A program made the position numbers and the translations under genes. A stretch of 7,584 nucleotides of DNA from JADJPL01 sp964607915 (lineage in GTDB: Bacteria > Bacteroidota > Bacteroidia > Chitinophagales > Saprospiraceae): assembly GCA_964607915.1 (NCBI GenBank), contig CAZSMU010000163.1:1-7584 (forward strand). The letters run 5' to 3'. Below are positions 1 to 6,103 of this stretch, in pieces. Under the pieces are notes generated by a model. It was not told the DNA's origin. It made no database searches and was given only the letters and a program-made list of their open reading frames with translations. The first letter of the stretch is position 1; each line of letters opens with the position of its first letter.

Positions 1-630
1 TCAGCGATCGTGCAAGCCTTTGCCGGCCAGGATCCGGGGGATAGCTTTTTCAATCCTGGACGTGCGCGTCGCAGATTGTTTGGGCTGTGAAAAATACAGC
101 ATATACCCCCTTCGCCTGCCGGGAGTCAATGCCTCAAAAGCTGCTCTCCACTCGGGGGCCGACTCCAACAGGTGCAGCAGCTCTTCCGGAAATATCTGTT
201 CTTCCTCCTGCTGGAAATCTACCTTCCGGCCTGCTTTTTCGATTTCTATAGCTTCTGCAATATAGGCGCGCAGGATGGGCTCCATATCCAGAATGGCCTG
301 TAAATCCACAAATCGAAACTGCCGCGCAGCCCTCGAATTTTCCCCGGGCAGGGTGAGGACCCCCCGGGTATCCTCGAGCAGAGAACCCTTAAAAAAGCTA
401 AGCGAACAGTATTCTTTAAAAGCGGCTATAATTAGTACATTATTCTTATTGTACGTATAACAGGGGACTCCCCATTTCAATTCTTCCGTAAGCCCACTAT
501 CGAGTACCAGCATCCGCAGGACTTCCAAGGCTTCCCTCCATCGGTGCACCTTGCATTGGGGGGTATCTCCCAGCGGACAGCGGCCGCAGCCTGCTATCAG
601 ATATCGGTCAACCTTTGGATTCATTTCCAT
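1..630 (-). CDS. YdeI/OmdA-like DUF1801 family protein with N-terminal Cys motif
   Basis: A 209-residue protein of the DUF1801/YdeI (OmpD-associated) family; its biochemical function is unknown. The N-terminal part has the DUF1801 hallmark ELKWGVPCYTY and the following FKEYCSLSFFKG. The C-terminal third has the OmdA-type motif FEALTPGRRRGYMLYFSQPK, followed by TRTSRIEKAIPRILAGKGL, so the full domain order is present and the stop lies at the window edge (bases 3-1). Between the MNPKVD start and the DUF1801 core is GCGRCPLGDTPQCKVHRW, with Cys15, Cys18, Cys26 and His29, a possible metal site; I recall similar segments in Bacteroidota homologues. I chose ATG at 630; ATG at 624 (MNPKVD) is equally likely. 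A longer frame opens with TTG at 687, but its extra 19 residues look unrelated to the family and run across inverted repeats. Transcribed divergently from the MFS operon, with no recognisable Shine-Dalgarno sequence. Confidence 0.88.
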   Translation of the reverse strand: MEMNPKVDRYLIAGCGRCPLGDTPQCKVHRWREALEVLRMLVLDSGLTEELKWGVPCYTYNKNNVLIIAAFKEYCSLSFFKGSLLEDTRGVLTLPGENSRAARQFRFVDLQAILDMEPILRAYIAEAIEIEKAGRKVDFQQEEEQIFPEELLHLLESAPEWRAAFEALTPGRRRGYMLYFSQPKQSATRTSRIEKAIPRILAGKGLHDR

Positions 631-642
631 ATCCGTATAGTT

Positions 643-655
643 TGCGCCCGGCGCA
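643..655. promoter_or_regulatory. Perfect inverted repeat TGCGCC-C-GGCGCA, candidate operator
   Basis: A 13-nt dyad with two exact 6-bp arms around one central base, 14 bases upstream of the ATG at 630 of the DUF1801 gene. It has no adjacent T-run in either direction, so it does not look like an intrinsic terminator. It shares the TGCGC core with the neighbouring repeat at 657-672. The operator role is inferred from position between divergent genes, one of them in an operon encoding a MarR regulator. Confidence 0.35.
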
Positions 656-656
656 C

Positions 657-672
657 TTTCCTGCGCAGGGAA
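657..672. promoter_or_regulatory. Imperfect 16-bp palindrome TTTCCTGCGCAGGGAA, candidate operator
   Basis: Seven of eight base pairs match around a TGCGCA centre; the mismatch is T659 against G670. It starts two bases after the 643-655 dyad. The length suits a MarR-dimer site (known operators of the family are roughly 14-20 bp imperfect palindromes), but nothing in the sequence proves which protein binds. A terminator is unlikely: on the minus strand the T-run precedes the stem rather than following it. Confidence 0.35.
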
Positions 673-695
673 AAAATAATTTTGCAAAAAAATGA

Positions 696-708
696 TTAAT
701 TTGATTAA
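696..708. promoter_or_regulatory. AT-rich dyad TTAAT-TTG-ATTAA upstream of MFS operon
   Basis: Perfect 5-bp arms with a 3-nt spacer, about 50 nt ahead of the MFS start and just before a weak -7-like element at 715-722. It also forms part of a tandem TGATTAA direct repeat (693-699 and 702-708). AT-rich dyads of this kind are typical of MarR-family sites, so this is an alternative operator candidate for the operon's own regulator. The region is AT-rich, so chance occurrence is quite possible. Confidence 0.3.
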
Positions 709-714
709 CTTTTA

Positions 715-722
715 TACCTTTA
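715..722 (+). promoter_or_regulatory. Weak Bacteroidota -7-like element (TACCTTTA)
   Basis: Matches the Bacteroidota consensus TAnnTTTG at all but the last base, 36 nt upstream of the MFS ATG. No TTTG -33 element sits at the usual ~20-nt spacing: TTTG at 700-703 is too close and TTTG at 681-684 too far. If it is the operon promoter, the dyad at 696-708 would lie inside it, a good position for repression. Confidence 0.2.
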
Positions 723-758
723 GCAGGAACGAAGGTGTAAAAAAATGCAAGATACATC

Positions 759-2012
759 ATGGGAAAAAAATATTCAGCCTGGCTCATGCTGGGGGGACTT
801 TTTGTCTGTTACGTCATAAGCAATGGCGTGGTACTAAATACATTGCCTATTTTTTATCCGGAGCTCATCTCCGAATTTAGCTGGGACCAGGCCGAGGTGA
901 CGCGCCCTGCGCAGTTGTTGTTCTTCACCGTTGCACTCATTTCCCCCTTCATCGGGATTGCGCTGGACCGCGGCAACCCCCGAAAGGTCATGCTGGGCGG
1001 GATACTTTTGATGATAGCAGCCTTTTTCTGGTTTGCGAATATCCGGAGCCTGGTAGAAATGACAGGGGTGTACCTATTGTTTTCAGTGGGTATCGTGATG
1101 GGGGGTATCATTCCGAGCATGTATATCTTGACAAAGTGGTTTGTGCGGTACCGGGGTATTGCGGTGGGGATACTTTTGGTGGGCTCCAGTTTCGGGGGCA
1201 CCCTTTTCAATCCTCTGGCGGCATGGGGCACGGCGTCGTTTGGATGGCGGGGGTCCCTGCTTTTGCTCGGCGCCATAGCGGCAGTCTGCATGCTGGGTTC
1301 TCTCTTTTTTTTCATCCGCAACCGGCCTGCCGATATCGGTCTTGGCGTAGACGGACGGGAGGGAGGCCCTCTACAAGAAGATGCGACAGCGTCTGGTGTA
1401 TCCCCGGAAGGCCCTGCATTAGCCGATGCGCTGCGGAGTCCGTCCTTTTACCTGCTCATGCTCGTCACGGGGGCGATGTGGTTTTGTATTGTCGGAGTCA
1501 TTCAGCACCAGGCTTTGTATTTTAAGGATATCGGCGACCGGCTGCCCGCCTCGGCAGGCGTGTTGAGCGCTTTTTTCTTCTGCAGCATCCTCGGCAAACT
1601 GCTTTTTGGCAAACTGGGGGATCGATATCCCAAGAAGGCCATCATGGCTATAGCAACCCTCAACCTGGCCCTGGGTGCCCTACTTTTGTATCTGCTGGGA
1701 ACGTATCCGGGCATGGTGTGGGCCTATGCCGTAGTATTTGGCATCGGCTTCAGCGGAACCTTTACCATGATTCAGGTATTGGTAGCTGAATTTTACGCAG
1801 GGAAAGCGTACGGGAAAATCCTGGGCATCGTCACTATGGTGGATACGCTGTCCGGCGTCATGGGTATCCTGATCCTGGGGCAGTTGCGAAGCGCCCAAGG
1901 GGACTACCACCAAGCCTTGCAAATCCTCCTGGCAATGAGTATCCTTGCAGCCGTTTCTGTACCCTTTTTGAAAAACCCGGTAAAAGAAAGCGCTACAATC
2001 GAAGCTATATGA
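759..2012 (+). CDS. MFS transporter, OFA/monocarboxylate-like
   Basis: A 417-residue inner-membrane carrier of the major facilitator superfamily, the usual size for 12 membrane helices. The family signature loop occurs twice, as expected from internal duplication: GIALDRGNPRK (residues 66-76, loop 2-3) and GKLGDRYPKK (284-293, loop 8-9). Helix 4/5 sequence with TKWFVRYRGIAVGI, followed by GWRGS and the cytoplasmic NRPADIGLGVDG before a hydrophilic central loop, resembles oxalate/formate antiporter and monocarboxylate carriers. The substrate is therefore probably a small organic anion, but it is not determined. First gene of the operon; its TGA overlaps the MarR start as ATGA, suggesting translational coupling. 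The only purine-rich site, GAAGGTG at 731-737, is 21 nt upstream of this ATG, too far for ordinary use, but suitably placed for an ATG at 745 that opens a 24-codon frame. Confidence 0.92.
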   Translation: MGKKYSAWLMLGGLFVCYVISNGVVLNTLPIFYPELISEFSWDQAEVTRPAQLLFFTVALISPFIGIALDRGNPRKVMLGGILLMIAAFFWFANIRSLVEMTGVYLLFSVGIVMGGIIPSMYILTKWFVRYRGIAVGILLVGSSFGGTLFNPLAAWGTASFGWRGSLLLLGAIAAVCMLGSLFFFIRNRPADIGLGVDGREGGPLQEDATASGVSPEGPALADALRSPSFYLLMLVTGAMWFCIVGVIQHQALYFKDIGDRLPASAGVLSAFFFCSILGKLLFGKLGDRYPKKAIMAIATLNLALGALLLYLLGTYPGMVWAYAVVFGIGFSGTFTMIQVLVAEFYAGKAYGKILGIVTMVDTLSGVMGILILGQLRSAQGDYHQALQILLAMSILAAVSVPFLKNPVKESATIEAI

Positions 2013-2560
2013 ACACAAAAACCGACGGCCCAACCGTACCCCATCCCGTACAGATTGAAAAGCGGATGGAAGAAACCCTCATTTTGACTCTGATTACCCT
2101 GGGCGAACGCCTCAAAAAACGACGCGACATCATCAGCCAGGAACTCGGGGTTTCTACCCAGCAGTGGCTGATACTGCTCCACCTGGCCAACGACCCCAAC
2201 ATCCCCTATCTCCAGAAAAACCCCCAGACCAAGGCACTCATGGCCTCCGAACTCGCCGAATCCCTGGACTCCTCCCGGCCCAATATTTCCAATATCCTGA
2301 ATACCCTGCTGGAAAAAGGACTCATCGAACAAATCGAGGACGACGAAGACCGGCGCAAAAAGCGCCTGGGCCTGAGCGCCCGCGGCGCAGAGCTCGTCAG
2401 CCGCCTCCAGCCGGAACGCAGGTTCCTGAACGAACTGCTCTTCTCCCAGCTCAGCGACCCTGAAAAAGAACAGTTCCTGCGCCTCGCCGAACTCGTACTG
2501 GAACAACTGGATGAGTACCTCCAGTATAAAAGTGTGGCCGAACCCCTGGAAACCGACTAA
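2009..2560 (+). CDS. MarR-family winged-helix transcriptional regulator
   Basis: A 183-residue DNA-binding protein, longer than the typical ~145 residues because of a 20-residue polar N-terminus and a loop near residues 62-77. Seen in order: N-terminal dimerisation helix (20-45), helix LSVST-like entry with QQWLILLHLAN (51-61), the helix-turn-helix LAESLDSSRPNISNILNTLL (82-101) with recognition helix from about Ser88, then the wing EDDEDRRKKRLGLSARG (110-126) carrying the D-x-R-x-x-x-R pattern of MarR proteins, and a C-terminal dimer helix. MarR proteins usually repress nearby genes and release DNA on binding a small aromatic or other organic ligand. Here it lies inside the operon, between transporter and enzymes, so autoregulation by a pathway substrate is the likely arrangement. 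The ligand is unknown. Confidence 0.9.
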   Translation: MNTKTDGPTVPHPVQIEKRMEETLILTLITLGERLKKRRDIISQELGVSTQQWLILLHLANDPNIPYLQKNPQTKALMASELAESLDSSRPNISNILNTLLEKGLIEQIEDDEDRRKKRLGLSARGAELVSRLQPERRFLNELLFSQLSDPEKEQFLRLAELVLEQLDEYLQYKSVAEPLETD

Positions 2561-2570
2561 CTGCAAGTCT

Positions 2571-3599
2571 ATGCGCTACAAATCCCTGGCCCTGCAAGTC
2601 ACCTGTGAGGCCGTCAACCGGTGCGCCTCCCGCGCTTCGGCAAGAGAGAAAATGCTGGCGTCCTGTGCGCGCATCGGCCGGCAAACACGGGCCTCCAAAT
2701 TGTTTATCGGACAGGATACCCGACTGGTCGTACTGCCGGAGTACTTCCTCAGCGGATTCCCCATGGGCGAAAGCATCCCGGAATGGCAAGACAAAGCCTG
2801 CCTCGACCCCGACGACCTCATCTACCAGGAGCTCGGGAATATCGCCCTCAGCAACCAGGTGTTCCTGTCCGGAAACGCGTATGAACTGGACGCCCGCTTC
2901 CCCCAGCTCTACTTCCAGACGAGCTTCATCCTCGCCCCCGACGGAAAACGCATCCTCCGCTATCGCCGGCTGAACTCCCTCTTCGCACCCACCCCACACG
3001 ATGTATGGGATGAATACCTCGAAGCGTATGGGCTCGAAGCCGTTTTCCCGGTAGCAGATACCGAAATCGGGCGCCTTGCCTGCATCGCTTCCGAGGAAAT
3101 CCTCTATCCCGAAATCGCCCGCTGCCTGATGATGCGGGGTGCCGAGGTATTCCTGCACTCCAGTTCGGAAGCCGGCAGCCCGCTATTGACCCAAAAAAAT
3201 GTGGCCAAGCTCGCGCGCTCCATCGAAAACATGGCCTATACCGTCTCCGCTAACTCCGCAGGGATACAGGGTACAGATATCCCCATGTCCTCTACGGATG
3301 GCGGCTCCAAAATCGTACACTTCGAGGGCCACGTCCTCGCCGAAGCCGGCCCCGGCGAGAGTATGGTCGCACACGCTACCCTGGATTTGGATGCCCTGCG
3401 CTCGGCCCGCCTCCGCCCCGGAATGTCGAACTTCATCGCCCGGCAACGCTGCGAACTGTTCGCCGACAGCTACGCAGGCTTCCGCGCCTACCCGGCCAAC
3501 AACCTGGATGGCGTGACCCCCCAACGCCCACATTTTACCAATACCCTTCAAGATGCCATCGCGCGCTTGCACCGCCAGGGAACCATCGCACCCGTCTGA
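2571..3599 (+). CDS. Nitrilase-superfamily (CN hydrolase) protein with altered catalytic residues
   Basis: A 342-residue cytoplasmic protein with the carbon-nitrogen hydrolase fold, the size of aliphatic nitrilases and amidases. The catalytic Glu motif is clear: VVLPEYFLSGFPMGES with Glu57. The Lys motif appears as LRYRRLNS, with Arg133 where nitrilases have Lys (HRKL). The nucleophile motif appears as GRLACIASEEILYPE: aligned without gaps to nitrilase GRLGALICWEHYMP, the Cys falls on Ser174, while the conserved acidic residue two positions later (Glu176) and the Pro (180) are kept. Cys171 is three positions too early unless the alignment shifts. AR-x4-RGAEVFLHSSSE follows as in the family. 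Hydrolysis of a nitrile or amide therefore cannot be assumed. I chose ATG 2571, 10 nt after the MarR stop; a longer frame from 2511 adds 20 non-homologous residues inside the MarR gene. Third gene of the operon. Confidence 0.85.
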   Translation: MRYKSLALQVTCEAVNRCASRASAREKMLASCARIGRQTRASKLFIGQDTRLVVLPEYFLSGFPMGESIPEWQDKACLDPDDLIYQELGNIALSNQVFLSGNAYELDARFPQLYFQTSFILAPDGKRILRYRRLNSLFAPTPHDVWDEYLEAYGLEAVFPVADTEIGRLACIASEEILYPEIARCLMMRGAEVFLHSSSEAGSPLLTQKNVAKLARSIENMAYTVSANSAGIQGTDIPMSSTDGGSKIVHFEGHVLAEAGPGESMVAHATLDLDALRSARLRPGMSNFIARQRCELFADSYAGFRAYPANNLDGVTPQRPHFTNTLQDAIARLHRQGTIAPV

Positions 3600-3619
3600 C
3601 CATTAAAAACCCGCACGAT

Positions 3620-5047
3620 ATGCCCCCAAACCGAACGCACACAGCACGCAACCCACGCACGGGCGAGGGCGACTATTCAATTTCCCTACCTACAGAGGAA
3701 GACCTGCAAATCCAGTGCAAGATCCTGCGGCAGGGGCAGTCGTCCTGGGCAGCCCAGGACGTAGAAGGCCGGATAAACACCCTGCAACACTGGAAAGCCG
3801 AAGCCCAAAGCAGACAGGATGCCTTAGTGTCCGCTCTGGCCACAGATACCGGGCGCCTCCGGGAAAGTACGTTGGAGGTCCAACTGCTCTTCTCCAGTAT
3901 TGACCGCTGGTGCGGGATTGCCCGCGATTTTTTTTCCGAAAAAATCAGCCGCCCAACCAGTGTCCCCTTCATCGAAATCCACCAGGAGACGACGCCCTAC
4001 CCTCTGGTCGGTATTATCAGCCCTTGGAATTTCCCGCTCCTGCTTTCTATCATAGATGCCATACCGGCTCTCCTGGCAGGCTGTACAGTCCTCGTAAAGC
4101 CATCCGAAATCACCCCGCGCTTTATCGAACCTTTGCAGGCCAGTATTGATGCCGTTCCGGAGCTATCTTCCGTTTTCAGGTATATAGCAGGCGACGGCCA
4201 AACCGGCCAGTCCTTGATTCCGAAGTTGGATCTCGTATGTTTCACCGGCAGCGTGGCCACCGGAAAAAAGGTCTATGGTTCAGCCGCAGAGCACTTCATC
4301 CCCTGCTTCCTGGAACTGGGAGGCAAAGACCCCGCACTCGTTTTTGAAGGGGCCGACCTGGAACAGGCTAGCTCTTCCATCCTCTGGGGGAGCTGCGTCA
4401 ACTGCGGCCAATCCTGTCTTTCTATCGAACGTGTCTATGTACAGGAAAGCATACTCGGCGAATTTCTCGAACGACTCACCGCCAAGGCCCGGAATATACG
4501 GCTCGCATATCCGGACATCGAAAGCGGGGAATTGGGCCCCGTGATTTCAGCCCGGCAGGCCGAAATCCTGAACGCCCATTTGAAAGACGCCATAGAGAAA
4601 GGCGCGCTCCTGCACTGCGGGGACGAAGCCTGCCAAACCCTCGGTGGAGGGCTCTGGCTCCGGCCCACCGTGCTCTCCCGGGTGGACCACGGTATGCTGG
4701 TCATGACGGAAGAGACCTTTGGCCCCATCATTCCCGTGATGCCCTTCCGCGACGAGGAAGAAGCCATCCGTCTGGCCAACGCCACGCAGTTTGGACTAAG
4801 TGCTGCCGTTTTTGCCGCTACCTGGCAGGAAGCAGAGCGCGTAGGCAGAAATATCGAAGCCGGCGCCATCAGCATCAACGACTGTGCGCTCACGGCCATC
4901 ATCCACGAAGGGGAGAAGCAGTCGTTCAAAAACTCCGGCATCGGCGGTACCCGGATGGGACCGGGAGCCCTGCGGCGTTTTTTCCGTCAGAAAGCTATGA
5001 TTATCAAGAAAACAGCGGATACGTCCCCCTGGTGGTGGAAGACATGA
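3620..5047 (+). CDS. NAD(P)-dependent aldehyde dehydrogenase
   Basis: A 475-residue aldehyde dehydrogenase superfamily member, full length and apparently active. Seen: oxyanion-hole Asn137 in ISPWNFP, cofactor-binding Lys160 in VLVKPSE, the Rossmann loop FTGSVATGKKV (208-218), general base Glu232 in LELGGKDPALVF, the nucleophile Cys266 in VNCGQSCLSIERVYV, and Glu365 in TEETFGPI for nicotinamide-ribose binding. The enzyme should oxidise an aldehyde to its carboxylate in the cytoplasm; the specific substrate cannot be read. The Glu163 of KPSE often goes with NAD preference, but this is a soft rule. It starts 20 nt after the CN hydrolase stop without a Shine-Dalgarno, as is common in Bacteroidota. 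The C-terminus ends in a Trp run (PWWWKT), where relatives often have a short aromatic tail. Its TGA overlaps a following ATG as ATGA. Confidence 0.93.
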   Translation: MPPNRTHTARNPRTGEGDYSISLPTEEDLQIQCKILRQGQSSWAAQDVEGRINTLQHWKAEAQSRQDALVSALATDTGRLRESTLEVQLLFSSIDRWCGIARDFFSEKISRPTSVPFIEIHQETTPYPLVGIISPWNFPLLLSIIDAIPALLAGCTVLVKPSEITPRFIEPLQASIDAVPELSSVFRYIAGDGQTGQSLIPKLDLVCFTGSVATGKKVYGSAAEHFIPCFLELGGKDPALVFEGADLEQASSSILWGSCVNCGQSCLSIERVYVQESILGEFLERLTAKARNIRLAYPDIESGELGPVISARQAEILNAHLKDAIEKGALLHCGDEACQTLGGGLWLRPTVLSRVDHGMLVMTEETFGPIIPVMPFRDEEEAIRLANATQFGLSAAVFAATWQEAERVGRNIEAGAISINDCALTAIIHEGEKQSFKNSGIGGTRMGPGALRRFFRQKAMIIKKTADTSPWWWKT

Positions 5048-5229
5048 ACCTGCCCGAGGGACAGCAGAGATTTTTACGCAACTACCGCCAAACTATAAAA
5101 AGCGACTTTCCAAACATGCGCTCAGGCGTATATCCTTTCCAGTATTTTCTCGGTCAGGCACTTAAAATCAGCGTACGCACTGGATACCGCCTGGTAATGC
5201 GCCCCAATAGCCCCATCTGCAGGCTTTAA
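5044..5229 (+). pseudogene. Possible stump of a fifth operon gene
   Basis: An ATG overlapping the aldehyde dehydrogenase stop (ATGA) opens a 61-codon frame. The first ~25 residues (MNLPEGQQRFLRNYRQTIKS and a few more) look like ordinary protein sequence. From about 5122 the frame runs antisense through the 3' end of the ParA gene and ends at TAA 5227-5229. The overlap geometry is the same as that between the first two operon genes, which is why I list it. I do not recognise a family. It may equally be a chance frame in the convergent gap; the coding part, if real, is probably only 5044 to ~5121. Confidence 0.25.
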
Positions 5230-6102
5230 CTGAAAAATAGGCTTCTTAACTTCCATGGCCATGGGAACCAGGCTGTGGTAATGCTTTAACAAAGCCAGGC
5301 AATTATCGTCCATTTCCACCATTTGGGCAGCACCGGCGGGATTGCTCAGTACATATTCATTAAATACAGCGGGTATCCTGTTGGCCCATTTCAGGTAAGA
5401 TTTCACCGGCCTGCTTTCCTTGATGCCGTATTGCATGACGACATATCCCAGGGGCTTAATATCCCCCTTAGGCAGGGAAATATCTACCGCTCGGTTTCGG
5501 GAGGCCCTGTCCCGCCATTCCGTTTTCCAAATTTTCAGCCGTGCGCCCAGGTTTCTCAAGCCTTGCAGTGAAAATAAATCAGCAGCCATGGGTACTACTA
5601 CGAAGTCAGCAGCTATGAGCGTAGCCCTGTTCAACGCACCAAAGTTCGGCCCTACGTCTATAGCGCAATAATCAGCCCCAAAAGACTTCGCTTCATTTTC
5701 AATAATCCTTGAAAAGGAAGAAACAATCCGAAACGCAGCTTCATCCCCATCTATACATTTACTCCAATTGGAACTGAGCTTATCCTCAAATAAGGACAAA
5801 TCGAGATCACCGGCCAGCAATCCGATCTTATCCGTAATCTGGTGGACTTTGACCGGGGCAATATCGCCCAGCCCTCTGTCAAGGGGTTTTATACCCGTAA
5901 CAATGGTTTCCCGGTTGGTATCTTGCTGATAGATCCGTTCCAGTTCGTCGTCGGACAGAAACATCGAGCTTAAGTTCGCTTGGGGGTCTAGATCAACTGC
6001 CAGACAGGTATAACCCAGTTCTGCCAACATATAGGTGAAATGATAGACCAATGTAGTCTTACCAACCCCTCCCTTATTGTTAAAGAATATGATTTTTTTC
6101 AT
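5122..6102 (-). CDS. ParA/Soj-type ATPase (orphan, no adjacent ParB)
   Basis: A 326-residue cytoplasmic P-loop ATPase of the ParA/MinD class. The deviant Walker A motif KGGVGKTT spans residues 10-17 with signature Lys10; the A' motif DLDPQAN is at 37-43; Walker B is YCAIDVGPN with Asp149; and VVVPMAADLFSLQGL follows, as in plasmid and chromosome ParA proteins. There is no N-terminal helix-turn-helix, so it is the small (Soj-like) type. ParA proteins bind DNA non-specifically as ATP dimers and move cargo with a ParB or other partner; no ParB-like gene or centromere-like repeat is visible here. Its ATG comes one base after the stop of the AlbA_2 gene (TGA-C-ATG), so the two are almost surely co-translated. 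The region around residues 50-130 is longer and more divergent than in classic Soj. Segregation, positioning and defence roles are all possible; the class assignment is firm, the role is not. Confidence 0.9.
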   Translation of the reverse strand: MKKIIFFNNKGGVGKTTLVYHFTYMLAELGYTCLAVDLDPQANLSSMFLSDDELERIYQQDTNRETIVTGIKPLDRGLGDIAPVKVHQITDKIGLLAGDLDLSLFEDKLSSNWSKCIDGDEAAFRIVSSFSRIIENEAKSFGADYCAIDVGPNFGALNRATLIAADFVVVPMAADLFSLQGLRNLGARLKIWKTEWRDRASRNRAVDISLPKGDIKPLGYVVMQYGIKESRPVKSYLKWANRIPAVFNEYVLSNPAGAAQMVEMDDNCLALLKHYHSLVPMAMEVKKPIFQLKPADGAIGAHYQAVSSAYADFKCLTEKILERIYA

Positions 6103-6103
6103 G

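Noticed and set aside
631..687. N-terminal extension of the DUF1801 gene from a TTG at 687
   Set aside because: It lacks family similarity, covers two inverted repeats and needs a TTG start, while ATG 630/624 gives the family's MNPKVD beginning.
2511..2570. Upstream ATG for the CN hydrolase at 2511
   Set aside because: The added 20 residues lie inside the MarR gene in another frame and look non-homologous; ATG 2571 begins right at the first family strand (MRYKSLALQVT).
2451..3158. Long open frame on the minus strand (235 codons), with another at 1904-2566
   Set aside because: They are antisense to the MarR and CN hydrolase genes, show no recognisable domains, and are expected in GC-rich coding sequence.
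4435..4941. 168-codon minus-strand frame inside the aldehyde dehydrogenase gene
   Set aside because: Ser/Arg-rich low-complexity translation antisense to a clearly conserved enzyme.
5048..5121. Intrinsic terminator between the convergent aldehyde dehydrogenase and ParA genes
   Set aside because: The best plus-strand stem (CTGCCC/GGGACAG near 5051-5064) has a bulge and is separated from TTTTT; the minus-strand stem before TTTTT is only about 3 bp.
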